DNA from: Nostoc sp. CENA543
GTDB lineage: Bacteria > Cyanobacteriota > Cyanobacteriia > Cyanobacteriales > Nostocaceae
Length of the DNA: 64,000 nt
Assembly: GCF_002896875.1 (NCBI RefSeq)
Contig: NZ_CP023278.1
Coordinates: forward strand, 1,736,001-1,800,000
Reading direction: 5' to 3'
Part shown: piece by piece, positions 46,272 to 55,575 of the stretch
How positions within the stretch are numbered: the first letter of the stretch is position 1
How the letters are laid out: each line of letters begins with the position of its first letter
Notes under the pieces: generated by a model
Told to the model about the DNA's origin: nothing
Databases searched by the model: none
What the model saw: only the letters and a program-made list of their open reading frames with translations
Program-made: the position numbers and the translations under genes

Positions 46272-46404
46272 GGGTGTAGGGGTGTAAGGGTGTAAGGGTG
46301 TAGGGGAAGAATAACTTTTTCCTTATTAATTCCAAATCCCCAGTCCCCAGTCCCTAATCCCCATCCTCAAATTTTGAATTTTGAATTTTGAATTTTGAAT
46401 TGAT
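46268..46404. repeat. Tandem repeats between leuC and leuD
   Basis: GGTGTAGG/GGTGTAAG units (46268-46305) and AATTTTG units (46374-46400) fill the gap. They separate two genes whose products work as one enzyme, so transcription probably runs through them. Confidence 0.75.
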
Positions 46405-47013
46405 ATGGTAAGCGAAGTTAAACAAGTTTCTGGTCGTGGTATACCTTTAGTCGGTGATGATATCGACACAGACCGCATCATTCCCGCGCGGTTTTTAAAG
46501 GCGATTACCTTTGATGGTTTGGGTGAAGCCGCTTTTATTGACGATCGCACCGCTTTAAATGGTCAACATCCCTTTGATCAACCCCAATATCAAGGCGCGA
46601 ATATATTAATTGTTAACCGTAACTTTGGCTGTGGTTCATCACGGGAACACGCACCCCAAGCTATATCTAAATGGGGAATTCAAGCCTTAATTGGTGAAAG
46701 TTTTGCGGAAATTTTCTTTGGTAATTGTGTGGCAATTGGTGTACCTTGTTTGACAGCTGATGCAGCCACTGTCAAACAATTGCAAGAATTAGTTACTGCT
46801 AATCCCCAAGCTGCTGTAACAGTAGATTTAGAAAATTTACAGGTACAAGTGGGTGACTTTACCGCCGCCGTTACCATGAGTGAAGGGACAAGAACCGCTT
46901 TTGTTTCCGGTGCTTGGGATGCTTGCGGTCAATTAGTCGCCAATACTGAGCAAATTCGGGCGAAGGCTGCTAAGTTACCTTACGTGGGTTGGGGTAAATT
47001 AGCTGCAAGTTAA
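46405..47013 (+). CDS. leuD: 3-isopropylmalate dehydratase small subunit
   Basis: A 202-residue swivelling domain partner of LeuC. Seen: [15 protein letters not shown] at the start, the [14 protein letters not shown] loop that contacts substrate, and [18 protein letters not shown]. Length and motif order are standard. Both leucine-pathway subunits are complete here; leuA and leuB are not in the window. Confidence 0.95.
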   Translation: MVSEVKQVSGRGIPLVGDDIDTDRIIPARFLKAITFDGLGEAAFIDDRTALNGQHPFDQPQYQGANILIVNRNFGCGSSREHAPQAISKWGIQALIGESFAEIFFGNCVAIGVPCLTADAATVKQLQELVTANPQAAVTVDLENLQVQVGDFTAAVTMSEGTRTAFVSGAWDACGQLVANTEQIRAKAAKLPYVGWGKLAAS

Positions 47014-47643
47014 CACACCTCTTACACCTGTAGCTGAATGATAATTTCTGATAGGGTGGGTATTGTTTGACAGTAGGTCAAATTTTGGCTTTTACTTTGT
47101 CAGCAATGCCCACCCTAAACTAATTGAAAATAGTGCTGCAAGTAAAGCAGAATATTGGTTTGGGTGATATTTCTTGATTTGTAGACTGCACAAGCAAAAT
47201 CGAACTACTTGGTATAAATTCCTAGAAATTGAGTTATTTGAGCAACCGAGCAATAGGAAAATCATACAGTATTGTGAGGATGATTGTCTTTCTTGGTTGG
47301 TGTTGCTATGATTGGTAAAATATTAGTCTATACCTCAAGACAGTTGACAAGAAGTAATCTCATTTAAGTTAGGTTTTAATGAAGAAAATTAACATAACTC
47401 AATTTTTTTGCTGGAGAGCGATCGCCAAATATAGCTCATCCAGTCACAGGTATACTTACTGAAAACTTATGTGGTGTAGTGCGTAAGTTTTACCAGACTA
47501 AATTCATATTAAACATACATTTTGTAGACAATTTACATAACAAATAAACACTAAATCTTTACTTATCTTGAAAAAAATTTGTTGTTCTATAACAAAACTA
47601 TTGGGAACACTAATAATAAGTCAGACTAATTACATTAATATCT
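47014..47643. other. 630-bp intergenic stretch after leuD
   Basis: No gene found. It contains the long inverted repeat at 47053-47118, then A+T-rich DNA with one GCGATCGCC at 47418. Part must be the promoter of the EAL-GAF-GGDEF gene. An ATTGTGAGGATGATTG at about 47269 carries a single TGAGGA half-site only. Confidence 0.5.
47053..47118. repeat. Long inverted repeat downstream of leuD
   Basis: Arms AGGGTGGGTATTGTTTGACA and TGTCAGCAATGCCCACCCT about 27 bases apart. It may terminate leuCD transcription or be a miniature element. A related GGGTGCGTC palindrome lies at 16627-16693. Confidence 0.6.
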
Positions 47644-49851
47644 ATGAGCCAGAAATGTCCTATCTCCAAAACTTGTGCCTGTCGCAATGTTAAACATTGC
47701 CAGACTGCGGAAGCAGGTAGGCTTTTCCTTTGGTTTCCCATGCCGCATACTTTGACAAAAGTTACTTCATATTTAAATAAGTTCACTCTCAAGTATGACT
47801 TAATGAGTGAGCGGCCGGGTTTAAGTTTAGATTGCCAGCCTGGACAAGCTCAAGAACTTGCTCGTAATTTAGCTCAATTCCTCGCACCTAGAGAGTTAAA
47901 AGAAACGCAAGTTCTATTTATTCGGGGTGCAATTCAACCACAATTGCATGATTTTAGTGATATCGCTTCATTACAACGCTTTATTAAATTTAGCCAATCA
48001 GATTGGCTAGTAGAAATGCTTTCTCAGCAGAGAGTTGTGAGTCACTTCCAACCCATCGTTTCTATCCAAGATACATCGAAGATTTATGGTTATGAATCCC
48101 TGTTGCGGGGGTTAGATCAAGCAGGTAACTTAGTCATGCCAACTCCCATGTTCGAGTTAGCACATGAATCGGGATTGTTACCCCAAATTGATCACCTGGG
48201 TCGCCTCAATGCCATTCATCAATTTAGCAATTGTCAAGTAGAAGGACACCTGTTTATTAATTTCGCGCCAACTGCCCTTTATGATCCAATTTTCTGTTTA
48301 CGCTCTACAGTAGAGGCAATTGATGAAGCTGGTATTGACCATGAGAGAATTGTCTTTGAAGTTGTAGAATCAGACAATCCTCAAGATTTAGATCATCTCA
48401 AAGCAGTTCTGCGATACTATCGCGATGCAGGATTTTCTGTGGCTTTGGATGATTTGGGTTCTGGTTATTCGGGTTTAAACTTGCTGCATCAATTACGCCC
48501 TGACTTTATCAAATTAGATATGGGCTTGATTCGGGAAGTGCATCAAGACCTATACAAAGCTTCAATCACAGAAAAATTGCTAGAAATCGCTCAACAATTA
48601 AAGATTCAGACTGTAGCTGAGGGAATTGAGTGTATTGAAGAATTAACTTGGCTCAAAGAAAGAGGCGCAACCTTTGCTCAAGGTTATCTAATTGCCCAAC
48701 CTCATGCTACGCCTATTCTGAACACGCCTCAATTTCAGGAAATTTACTTAAATGCACAACCTGCATCATCAGAACCAATTGAGCAGTCTGTGCAACATCA
48801 AAGTGAGTCTGAACGCATTGTTGCGGCTGTTACACAACGTATTCGTCAATCATTAGAACTCAATGATATCTTACAAGCCACTGCTGATGAGGTGCGGCAG
48901 CTGTTTGCGGTAGACAGGGTAGTTATTTATCAGTTTGTTGAGGACTGGAGTGGGTTTGTGGCTGTGGAATCTTTAGCCCCAGGATGCCAATCAATATTGG
49001 GATTTCATGTCATGGATACCTGCTTTCAATCAACTCGTGCGGCTTACTACCAACAGGGCAATACACGGGCAGTAGAAAACATTGCAACTGCCGGATTATC
49101 ACCTTGTCATGTGGAATTGCTCCAGAGTTTACAAATTAAAGCCAACTTAGTTGTACCTATCTTGCAGAAAGAACGTTTGTGGGGATTACTAATTGCTCAT
49201 CAATGTACTCATACAAGAGAGTGGCAACAATCGGAAATTAACCTATTTAATCAATTAGCAACTCAAGCAGCGATCGCCATTTATCAATCCGAACTCTACC
49301 ACAAATTACAACAAGCCAACCAAGAATTACAACGTCTAGCAGCTTCCGATGGGCTGACGCAAGTAGCAAATCGCCGTTCCTTTGATGACACACTCAACGC
49401 CGCATGGCAAAAATTAGCAAAAGAACAAGCTTCATTATCTTTGATTTTGTGTGATGTTGATTGGTTTAAGCTTTATAACGATACCTATGGACATCTAGCC
49501 GGTGATGATGTTCTAAGACAAGTTGCCATAGCCATCTCACAAGCTGTCAGTCCGGCTGATTTGGTGGCTAGGTACGGCGGAGAAGAATTTGCTGTGATTC
49601 TACCAAATACAACAGCCCCAAGTGCGATCGCTATTGCCCAAAAGATTCAAGCGAATATCAGTGCTTTGCAATTGCCACATTCTCAATCTCTCGTTCATCA
49701 ATTCATCACCCTCAGTCTGGGAGTAGCAACCATCATTCCTCAACCAGATTCATCTCCAGCCATCTTAATTGCTACCGCCGACCGAGGACTCTATAGCGCA
49801 AAGGCAAAAGGCAGAAATTGTGTAGTGCAAATTAACTGTGAAGGATGTTAA
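47644..49851 (+). CDS. EAL-GAF-GGDEF cyclic-di-GMP protein
   Basis: A 735-residue cytoplasmic signalling protein. After ~130 residues without a clear domain comes an EAL phosphodiesterase domain (YGYESLLRG at ~148, FINFAPTALYDP, FEVVESDNP, ALDDLGSGYSGLNLL, KLDMGLIR, AEGIE). It carries the metal and catalytic residues, though the EAL triad reads ESL. A GAF domain (~420-560; VDRVVIYQF, VVPILQKERLWGLLIAHQC) follows, then a GGDEF domain with RYGGEEFAVILP (~644). GGEEF is an active-site variant. Synthesis and breakdown of c-di-GMP may both occur, switched by the GAF. EAL before GGDEF is the reverse of the common order. Confidence 0.9.
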   Translation: MSQKCPISKTCACRNVKHCQTAEAGRLFLWFPMPHTLTKVTSYLNKFTLKYDLMSERPGLSLDCQPGQAQELARNLAQFLAPRELKETQVLFIRGAIQPQLHDFSDIASLQRFIKFSQSDWLVEMLSQQRVVSHFQPIVSIQDTSKIYGYESLLRGLDQAGNLVMPTPMFELAHESGLLPQIDHLGRLNAIHQFSNCQVEGHLFINFAPTALYDPIFCLRSTVEAIDEAGIDHERIVFEVVESDNPQDLDHLKAVLRYYRDAGFSVALDDLGSGYSGLNLLHQLRPDFIKLDMGLIREVHQDLYKASITEKLLEIAQQLKIQTVAEGIECIEELTWLKERGATFAQGYLIAQPHATPILNTPQFQEIYLNAQPASSEPIEQSVQHQSESERIVAAVTQRIRQSLELNDILQATADEVRQLFAVDRVVIYQFVEDWSGFVAVESLAPGCQSILGFHVMDTCFQSTRAAYYQQGNTRAVENIATAGLSPCHVELLQSLQIKANLVVPILQKERLWGLLIAHQCTHTREWQQSEINLFNQLATQAAIAIYQSELYHKLQQANQELQRLAASDGLTQVANRRSFDDTLNAAWQKLAKEQASLSLILCDVDWFKLYNDTYGHLAGDDVLRQVAIAISQAVSPADLVARYGGEEFAVILPNTTAPSAIAIAQKIQANISALQLPHSQSLVHQFITLSLGVATIIPQPDSSPAILIATADRGLYSAKAKGRNCVVQINCEGC

Positions 49852-50021
49852 GAATGGATATTGGGAATGGGGCATTGGGCATTGGGCAAGCAGGAAGTGT
49901 GGGAGGGGTGGGAGGTGTGGGAGGATAGGGAAGAAATCTTTCCCCTCTCTCCCCACACTCCCCACACTCCCCCATCTTCCCAGTCCTCAGTCCCCATTCC
50001 CCATTCCCTATTCCCTACAAA
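49852..50021. repeat. Inverted G-rich/C-rich repeats between convergent genes
   Basis: GTGGGAGGGGTGGGAGGTGT near 49900 is mirrored by CTCCCCACACTCCCC near 49950, then GTCCCCATTCC-type repeats. It could fold as a bidirectional terminator between the EAL-GAF-GGDEF and pyruvate-kinase-like genes. Confidence 0.5.
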
Positions 50022-51536
50022 TTACCAAGAATGTAATGCCCGTAATTGTGGAGTTTTCTTGAGTTGATGGGTTTGCATTCTGGTTAATACGTCGTCTAAA
50101 ATTCCTACTGCCTCAACGATATATGCACCTTTATTGAGCATTACACATTCTGCTCGTTCTGCCATTGCCGCATCGGTCATTTCTGCCCGTGATGGCATAC
50201 CATTTTTCACAAGGTTTTCTAACACTTGGGTAGCCCAAATTACTGGGACATGGGCGGCTTCACACAACCAGAGAATTTCTTCTTGAATTTCTGCGAGGCG
50301 TTGATAGCCGATTTCTACAGCTAAGTCTCCTCTGGCAATCATAATACCAAAGGGTTGTTTGCCGGCTGCTTGTACAATTAATTCCGGTAGATTCGTCACG
50401 GCTAGAGGTGTTTCTATCTTGGCTACAATCGCCGGCATTTGCGCCGGATTGGGTATTCTGTCTGCTAGTTCTTGTTGTAAAACCTCGATATCTGCTGGTT
50501 TTTGGACAAAAGAATAGCCGATAATATCAATATTATCGGCGTGAGCAGCAATAAAATCTAAATCTTGTCTATCTTTATCAGTTAATGGACTAAGATTTAA
50601 ATCTGTGTAAGGAAAGTTAATCCCTTTATCGGGATGGAGTTTTTCTCCTTTGGGGCGAGTGTGGGTAATTCGCAACCATACACCCTCCGGTGCGATCGCT
50701 TCCACCATAGCACCTATATGACCATCATCAATCCAGATTTCAGCACCAATTTCCAAGCTATCTAAGACTTGTGGTAAGGTGCAGTTAGCTTGAAAGCAAG
50801 TTGAACTAATGGTGGTGGGTAAATCGCGAGTTAATAATAAAGATTCACCGCGATAGATGCGTTGTTTAGCTTGGGGTGCAATTGCACATCCAATGCGGAT
50901 TTTCGGGCCACTTAAATCCATCATGACTTGACAAGCACGACCCATTTCTGCTTGTGCTAGGCGCACATGAGTAATCATGGCTAACCATTCTTTCGGGGTA
51001 TCATGGGCGCAGTTAATCCGCACACAATTTGTGCCTTGATGGATAAGATCCCGTACTAACTCATAACTTCCGGCGGCTTCTGTGGGCAACGTCACCATGA
51101 TTCTGACTCGGCGATGGTTGAGGGTTTTGCCAAATAACTCTTCGGTATTGTGTTTCAACAAGCGATCGCCTTCAAAAAACGCTTCTATGGGAGGATGACT
51201 ATAAGATGTTTCATGACAAACTGCTGCTAAAGTAGCAATCACGGCATCTAAATTAGGCATCACCCTCGCTTCTATTCTTCCCAAAGAAGACAAACCCCAA
51301 GGCATTAAGGCCGCTTGTAAAGGTCTTAAATCATGTCGCCGCAATGCTAAATAGTAAGAAAGGTTAATACTACTATCAATAAAAGCCGTTCGATGAATCT
51401 GCGATCGCCATTTTTGAAAAATCTCTTGCCCCTCTTGATAGACTGATTCCCGCAGTTGACGTAAAGTAGCTAGCAAAGTTTGCGGATTAGATAACTCTGC
51501 TGCTAAATATGACTGCGATAAGTTACTAGATGACAT
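50022..51536 (-). CDS. Pyruvate kinase family protein, non-canonical
   Basis: A 504-residue protein. The first ~145 residues (helical; NPQTLLATLRQLRESVYQEG) are not part of pyruvate kinase. The remainder matches the barrel of pyruvate kinase: RRVRIMVTLPTEA, CVRINCAHD, VMMDLSGPKIRIG, IDIIGYSFVQ, VAKIETPLA, IMIARGDLAVEIG and PVIWATQVLE. The regulatory C-terminal domain is missing. Catalytic Arg, Lys and the metal-binding Glu (KIE) are retained. It probably acts on PEP/pyruvate but may be a specialised isozyme. USP and ppsA genes precede it on the same strand, 20 bp and more away, suggesting an operon. Confidence 0.8.
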   Translation of the reverse strand: MSSSNLSQSYLAAELSNPQTLLATLRQLRESVYQEGQEIFQKWRSQIHRTAFIDSSINLSYYLALRRHDLRPLQAALMPWGLSSLGRIEARVMPNLDAVIATLAAVCHETSYSHPPIEAFFEGDRLLKHNTEELFGKTLNHRRVRIMVTLPTEAAGSYELVRDLIHQGTNCVRINCAHDTPKEWLAMITHVRLAQAEMGRACQVMMDLSGPKIRIGCAIAPQAKQRIYRGESLLLTRDLPTTISSTCFQANCTLPQVLDSLEIGAEIWIDDGHIGAMVEAIAPEGVWLRITHTRPKGEKLHPDKGINFPYTDLNLSPLTDKDRQDLDFIAAHADNIDIIGYSFVQKPADIEVLQQELADRIPNPAQMPAIVAKIETPLAVTNLPELIVQAAGKQPFGIMIARGDLAVEIGYQRLAEIQEEILWLCEAAHVPVIWATQVLENLVKNGMPSRAEMTDAAMAERAECVMLNKGAYIVEAVGILDDVLTRMQTHQLKKTPQLRALHSW

Positions 51537-51556
51537 ACGGTGATACCTATTGATAA

Positions 51557-52075
51557 CTATGCAGAGATACTAGACAAATTATCTGTATTCACAGGAATTT
51601 TCCCTTGGACTGTTAACACAGAACAGGGTGCATGATGTAATACATAATTGCTGACACTACCCAAAAAGAATTCACTCAATCCACTCAAACCCCGACGACC
51701 TAAAACAATTAAATCAGTCTGAGAATTTCTGGCAACTTCACAAATAATGCGGCTTGGTTCGCCTAATTCTTGGGTAAAATCAGAGGTTATCCCTTTAGCG
51801 ATCGCCTGATTATTTAGTAGTGTTAAAAAATCTATTCCTTGTTGTTGTAAATGTTTCCATTGCCCCACATAATATTCCACGCCATGAGTTTGAGAAGTGC
51901 CGTAGGTGCTTTGTGTTTCCATTGCTGAAGCATTGAGATAATCATCATCAAAAGGCGAGATAACGTGTAACAACAACAATTCAGCATTGTTAGTGATAGC
52001 TAAGGTCAAGGCGTGTTCAAAAACCTGTTCACCCATTTCATTATTATTCAGTGCGACTAAGATTTTTTTGAACAT
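51557..52075 (-). CDS. Universal stress protein (UspA family)
   Basis: About 172 residues from the ATG at 52075 (MFKKILVALNNNE), the usual first strand of the fold; the longer frame to 52102 lacks support. Conserved landmarks: AELLLLHVISPF and the ATP-binding loop IVLGRRGLSGLSEFFLGSVS..VLHHAPCSVLTV, matching the G-2x-G-9x-G(S/T) signature. It is therefore probably an ATP-binding USP. It lies 20 bp before the pyruvate-kinase-like gene and behind ppsA, an arrangement suggesting joint control of PEP/pyruvate flux and stress response. Confidence 0.9.
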   Translation of the reverse strand: MFKKILVALNNNEMGEQVFEHALTLAITNNAELLLLHVISPFDDDYLNASAMETQSTYGTSQTHGVEYYVGQWKHLQQQGIDFLTLLNNQAIAKGITSDFTQELGEPSRIICEVARNSQTDLIVLGRRGLSGLSEFFLGSVSNYVLHHAPCSVLTVQGKIPVNTDNLSSISA

Positions 52076-52089
52076 AGTTGAAAGTCCTT

Positions 52090-52165
52090 GGTCAATAGTC
52101 AATAGTCAATAGTCAATAGTCAACACTCAGCACTCATTACTCATTACTCATTACTCATTACTCCC
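52090..52165. repeat. Heptamer repeats between ppsA and usp
   Basis: Tandem GTCAATA then CTCATTA heptamers (STRR), placed between co-directional ppsA and the universal stress gene. Confidence 0.75.
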
Positions 52166-52210
52166 CCTGCTCCCTGCCCCCTGCCCCCCTGCCTACTTAC
52201 CCCTGCCTAC

Positions 52211-54661
52211 TTACCCTTCCTCTGCGGCAGCAATTTCTAACATCGTCTTGAGGACAGAATCAGGGTTGAGACTAATAGAATCAATGCCTAATTCTACTAA
52301 GAACCTGGCAAATTCTGGGTAATCGCTGGGTGCTTGACCGCAGATACCAATTTTGCGTCCGTATTCTTTGACAGTGGCGATCGCTTTGGCTATCATCCGC
52401 TTGACGGCTTCGTCGCGTTCATCAAATAAATGGGCGACTAATTCAGAATCTCTATCTAGACCTAATGTCAATTGTGTGAGGTCATTAGAACCAATAGAAA
52501 AACCATCAAACACTTGAGCAAATTCGTCTGCTAACTGCACATTACTCGGTAGTTCGCACATGACGTAGACTTGCAAGCCGTTTTCGCCTCTCACCAAGCC
52601 ATGTTTTTCCATCTCCGCTAACACCCGCCGTCCTTCGTTGGGGGTGCGACAGAAAGGAATCATTAAAATGACGTTGGTTAAACCCATATCATCCCGTACC
52701 CGTTTCATGGCCTGACATTCGAGGGCAAAACCTTCGCGGTAACGAGGATCATAATAACGAGAAGCACCACGCCAACCAATCATCGGGTTTTCTTCTTGGG
52801 GTTCAAATTGTCTACCACCCAACAAATTGGCATATTCGTTACTCTTGAAGTCAGAGAGACGAACAATTACGGGTTTCGGATAGAAAGCGGCGGCGATAGT
52901 TGCAATCCCTTGGGCGAGTTTATCGACGAAAAATTGGGTTTTGTCTTCGTACTGGGACGTTAACTCAGCGATTTTATATTTCGCGAGTTCATCTTCTAAC
53001 TCATCAAAATGAATCAAGGCTAGGGGATGGGCTTTGATGTGGTTGTTAATGATAAATTCCATCCGCGCTAATCCCACACCATCGTTAGGAATGTTAGTTA
53101 AACCAAAGGCTTCTTCGGGATTACCCAAATTCATCATAATTTGGGTATGGGTGCGGGGTAATTTCTCTAGGGGGATTTCTTGAATTTCGTAAGGTAACAA
53201 CCCAGGATAGACTTTACCTGTTTCACCTTCAGCACAGCTAATGGTGATCTCTTGCCCAGTTTTAATCACAGTAGTGGCATTTCCACAACCCACAATCGCC
53301 GGAATACCCAATTCTCTAGCAATAATCGCAGCGTGACAAGTTCTACCACCGGAGTTAGTCACAATTGCACTAGCGCGTTTCATAATGGGTTCCCAATCGG
53401 GGTCAGTGCGGTTTGTTACCAACACTTCACCAGCCTGGAACTGACCTATTTGATGGACATCGAGAATCACTCTGGCTTTACCTTGTCCAATCATTTCCCC
53501 CACACTACGACCAATTACCAAGGGTTTTGGTTGTTCTTCAGCTTTCCCTTGTAATCGATAACTACGCAGAACGTTTTTGGTTTTTTGGGATTGCACTGTT
53601 TCTGGACGCGCTTGCACAATGAATAATTCCTCAGTCAAGCCGTCTTTAGCCCATTCAATATCCATTGGTGTATAGACACCACGCACTTGAGAATAGTGTT
53701 CTTCAATAATGCAAGCCCAGTTAGCTAGTTGTAAGATTTCGTTGTCATTGAGGGAGAAAATATTGCGTTCTGAAGGTGCAACAGAGACATTTTTTGTTAA
53801 TTTTGAGCCGCCTAGATCATAGATCATTTTAATTTCTTTTGTACCCAGGCGTTTTTGAATAATAGAACGGTATCCCTGTTGTAGAGTTGGTTTAAAAACT
53901 AAATATTCGTCGGGGTTCACCGCACCTTGAACGACGTTTTCACCTAAACCATAGGCGGCGGTAATTAAAGCTGCATCTTTAAAACCTGTTTCTGTGTCGA
54001 TGGAGAACATTACACCAGAAGCAGCTAAGTCAGAACGCACCATTTTTTGGACACCAACCGACAAGGCAATATTAAAGTGGTCAAAACCTTTAATTTGGCG
54101 GTAAGAAATAGCACGGTCAGTAAAAATAGAAGCAAAGCACTTATGACAAGATTCCAGAACAGCTTGCAAGCCGTGGACATTTAGATAGGTTTCTTGCTGA
54201 CCTGCAAAGCTAGCATCCGGTAAATCTTCAGCCGTCGCACTAGAACGGACAGCTACATCCGTGTCTGCACCATACTCTTGACAGAGATTATTGTATGCTG
54301 TGGCGATCGCATCCTGTAAATCTTGCGGAAATGGAGTTTGCAGCATCAACAATCTTGCTTGTTTCCCGCATTGACGTAGATTGTTAACATCCTCAACATC
54401 TAAATCTGCAAAAATCTCTCTGAGTTTGGTTTCTAACCCAGCCGCAGAAATGAAATATCTATAAGCATAAGCAGTTGTAGCAAAACCCGTGGGAACTTTT
54501 ACACCTTTGCGTCTAAGTTGCTGAATCATTTCCCCCAAAGAGGCGTTTTTTCCCCCCACCAGAGGTATATCTGCAATACCCACTTGGTTGAAAGGTAAAA
54601 CTAAAGCTTGTTCTCTAGGAGATGAATTAGCTGTAGGAGGATTTAGCAGTATATTTACCAT
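52211..54661 (-). CDS. ppsA: Phosphoenolpyruvate synthase
   Basis: About 816 residues from the ATG at 54661, preceded by AGGA; an upstream GTG frame start is less likely. It converts pyruvate, ATP and water to PEP, AMP and phosphate in gluconeogenesis. Domains in order: N-terminal ATP-grasp PPDK_N (VGGKNASLGEM, AVRSSATAEDLPDASFAGQQ), the phosphohistidine swivel with GGRTCHAAIIARELGIPAIVGC (~442), and the C-terminal PEP/pyruvate barrel with SDFKSNEYANLLGG, MIPFCRT, CELPSN, FSIGSNDLTQLTLG and GICGQAPS. All active residues are visible. A 19-bp element at 54758-54776 lies ~97 bp upstream. Confidence 0.95.
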   Translation of the reverse strand: MVNILLNPPTANSSPREQALVLPFNQVGIADIPLVGGKNASLGEMIQQLRRKGVKVPTGFATTAYAYRYFISAAGLETKLREIFADLDVEDVNNLRQCGKQARLLMLQTPFPQDLQDAIATAYNNLCQEYGADTDVAVRSSATAEDLPDASFAGQQETYLNVHGLQAVLESCHKCFASIFTDRAISYRQIKGFDHFNIALSVGVQKMVRSDLAASGVMFSIDTETGFKDAALITAAYGLGENVVQGAVNPDEYLVFKPTLQQGYRSIIQKRLGTKEIKMIYDLGGSKLTKNVSVAPSERNIFSLNDNEILQLANWACIIEEHYSQVRGVYTPMDIEWAKDGLTEELFIVQARPETVQSQKTKNVLRSYRLQGKAEEQPKPLVIGRSVGEMIGQGKARVILDVHQIGQFQAGEVLVTNRTDPDWEPIMKRASAIVTNSGGRTCHAAIIARELGIPAIVGCGNATTVIKTGQEITISCAEGETGKVYPGLLPYEIQEIPLEKLPRTHTQIMMNLGNPEEAFGLTNIPNDGVGLARMEFIINNHIKAHPLALIHFDELEDELAKYKIAELTSQYEDKTQFFVDKLAQGIATIAAAFYPKPVIVRLSDFKSNEYANLLGGRQFEPQEENPMIGWRGASRYYDPRYREGFALECQAMKRVRDDMGLTNVILMIPFCRTPNEGRRVLAEMEKHGLVRGENGLQVYVMCELPSNVQLADEFAQVFDGFSIGSNDLTQLTLGLDRDSELVAHLFDERDEAVKRMIAKAIATVKEYGRKIGICGQAPSDYPEFARFLVELGIDSISLNPDSVLKTMLEIAAAEEG

Positions 54662-54757
54662 GTTTGATATTCCTAACACCCTAAACAGATACTTAAGAGA
54701 AAGGAGTATTTACATCAATAACTCTTAAGTCTTACACCTATGTTTATAGGGAGATAA

Positions 54758-54776
54758 TTTGAGGATCTTGTGAGGA
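54758..54776 (-). promoter_or_regulatory. TCCTCA direct-repeat element upstream of ppsA
   Basis: On the minus strand the site reads TCCTCACAAGATCCTCAAA: two TCCTCA half-sites 11 bp apart, one helical turn. It differs by a single base from the elements at 62955 and 63160. Such spacing is typical of a dimeric response regulator. The bound protein is unknown. Confidence 0.6.
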
Positions 54777-54932
54777 TATTGGTCAATAGTCATTAGTCAT
54801 TAGTCATTAGGTAAACACTCTACCTTATCTACCTTGTCTCCCCAGTCCCCAGTTCCCCAATCCCCAGTCCCCGATGATTGAACACTTCAACTTTAATGTA
54901 CAAAAGTTACAAAGTGTTAATGATTATATTTT

Positions 54933-54949
54933 TCCTCACACAAACCTCA
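54933..54949 (+). promoter_or_regulatory. Weaker TCCTCA-type element upstream of the zinc-ribbon gene
   Basis: TCCTCACACAAACCTCA keeps one perfect half-site and a second (ACCTCA) at the same 11-bp spacing, 100 bp before the start at 55049 and in the orientation seen at ppsA and nifJ. As it is degenerate, chance cannot be excluded. Confidence 0.35.
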
Positions 54950-55048
54950 GATTTACTCATTATCTTCTAAATATAAATACTGATTTTATGAAAGACTCTA
55001 TTCCTTAACTTTACTTTCATTATCAATTTAATAAAAGGATTTACGGTT

Positions 55049-55264
55049 ATGATTAGCTGTCCTTGTTGCTCAGATTTACTATTACCACATATCCGTGGTT
55101 CTGAAGTTCATTGGTTTTGTCGCCACTGCTGGCAAGATATGCCAGTATTTCAGAAGGAAAATACAGGGTCTTTTGTTGAGTTGATTGTTAGTAAACTATC
55201 TTCTACTTTTGAGACGAAAGAAACTGTTACAACTGATAATCAGTCATTAGTTATTAGTCATTAG
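55049..55264 (+). CDS. Small zinc-ribbon protein
   Basis: A 71-residue protein with two CxxC pairs (SCPCCSDLL and FCRHCWQDM), an early zinc-ribbon or knuckle, followed by a short helical tail (FVELIVSKLSS). There is no further domain. The C-terminal end (QSLVISH) is encoded by heptamer-type repeat sequence, suggesting the stop codon moved into an STRR. It has its own terminator at 55351. Small zinc-ribbon proteins often bind nucleic acid or protein partners; the role here is unknown. Confidence 0.6.
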   Translation: MISCPCCSDLLLPHIRGSEVHWFCRHCWQDMPVFQKENTGSFVELIVSKLSSTFETKETVTTDNQSLVISH

Positions 55265-55292
55265 TCAACAGTCAATAGTCATTAGTCATTGA
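55240..55292. repeat. Heptamer repeats overlapping the zinc-ribbon gene end
   Basis: TTAGTCA and GTCAATA units overlapping the last codons of the gene at 55049 and continuing beyond the stop. Confidence 0.7.
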
Positions 55293-55350
55293 TAATTTTT
55301 CTACCTTGTCTACCTTGTCCCCAATGCCCAATCCCCAATCCCTACAATTT

Positions 55351-55374
55351 AGCCCTCGAATTGCTTCGAGGGCT
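55351..55374 (+). terminator. Terminator after the zinc-ribbon gene
   Basis: Perfect 10-base arms AGCCCTCGAA and TTCGAGGGCT around a TTGC loop, followed by TTAATTTGTTG. A strong Rho-independent terminator candidate, 87 bp after the stop. Confidence 0.8.
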
Positions 55375-55452
55375 TTAATTTGTTGTTAATTTCGAGATTT
55401 GAATTTATCAAAGATGTTAACTCATGGGAATAAATGTTTCATTGTCGTTTTA

Positions 55453-55575
55453 GGGACTTCCAGAAAATAAACTATCAAAATTTATATTCTTCAAAACAAC
55501 TGTCTTTCCCCCTGCTCCCTGCCCCCTGCCCCCTTGCCATCAAAGTGATAGTATATTTTTTTAATTGGAAGTCCC
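55453..55575. mobile_element. Miniature inverted-repeat element (MITE-like)
   Basis: A 123-bp non-coding unit. Left end GGGACTTCCAGAAAATAAAC, right end (complement) GGGACTTCCAATTAAAAAAA; the similarity continues to ACTATCA on both sides. It is flanked by TTA on each side (55450-55452, 55576-55578), consistent with a TA or TTA target duplication as in Tc1/IS630-type MITEs. A C-rich STRR lies inside. The right-hand TTA is the stop codon of the DUF4327 gene. Confidence 0.65.

Larger units (their letters stand above)
54662..55048. other. Divergent promoter region, ppsA / zinc-ribbon gene
   Basis: 387 bp without a gene. It holds the regulatory elements at 54758 (towards ppsA) and 54933 (towards the gene at 55049), separated by TTAGTCA heptamers (54779-54812) and CCCCAGTCCC-type repeats. 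Confidence 0.55.
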
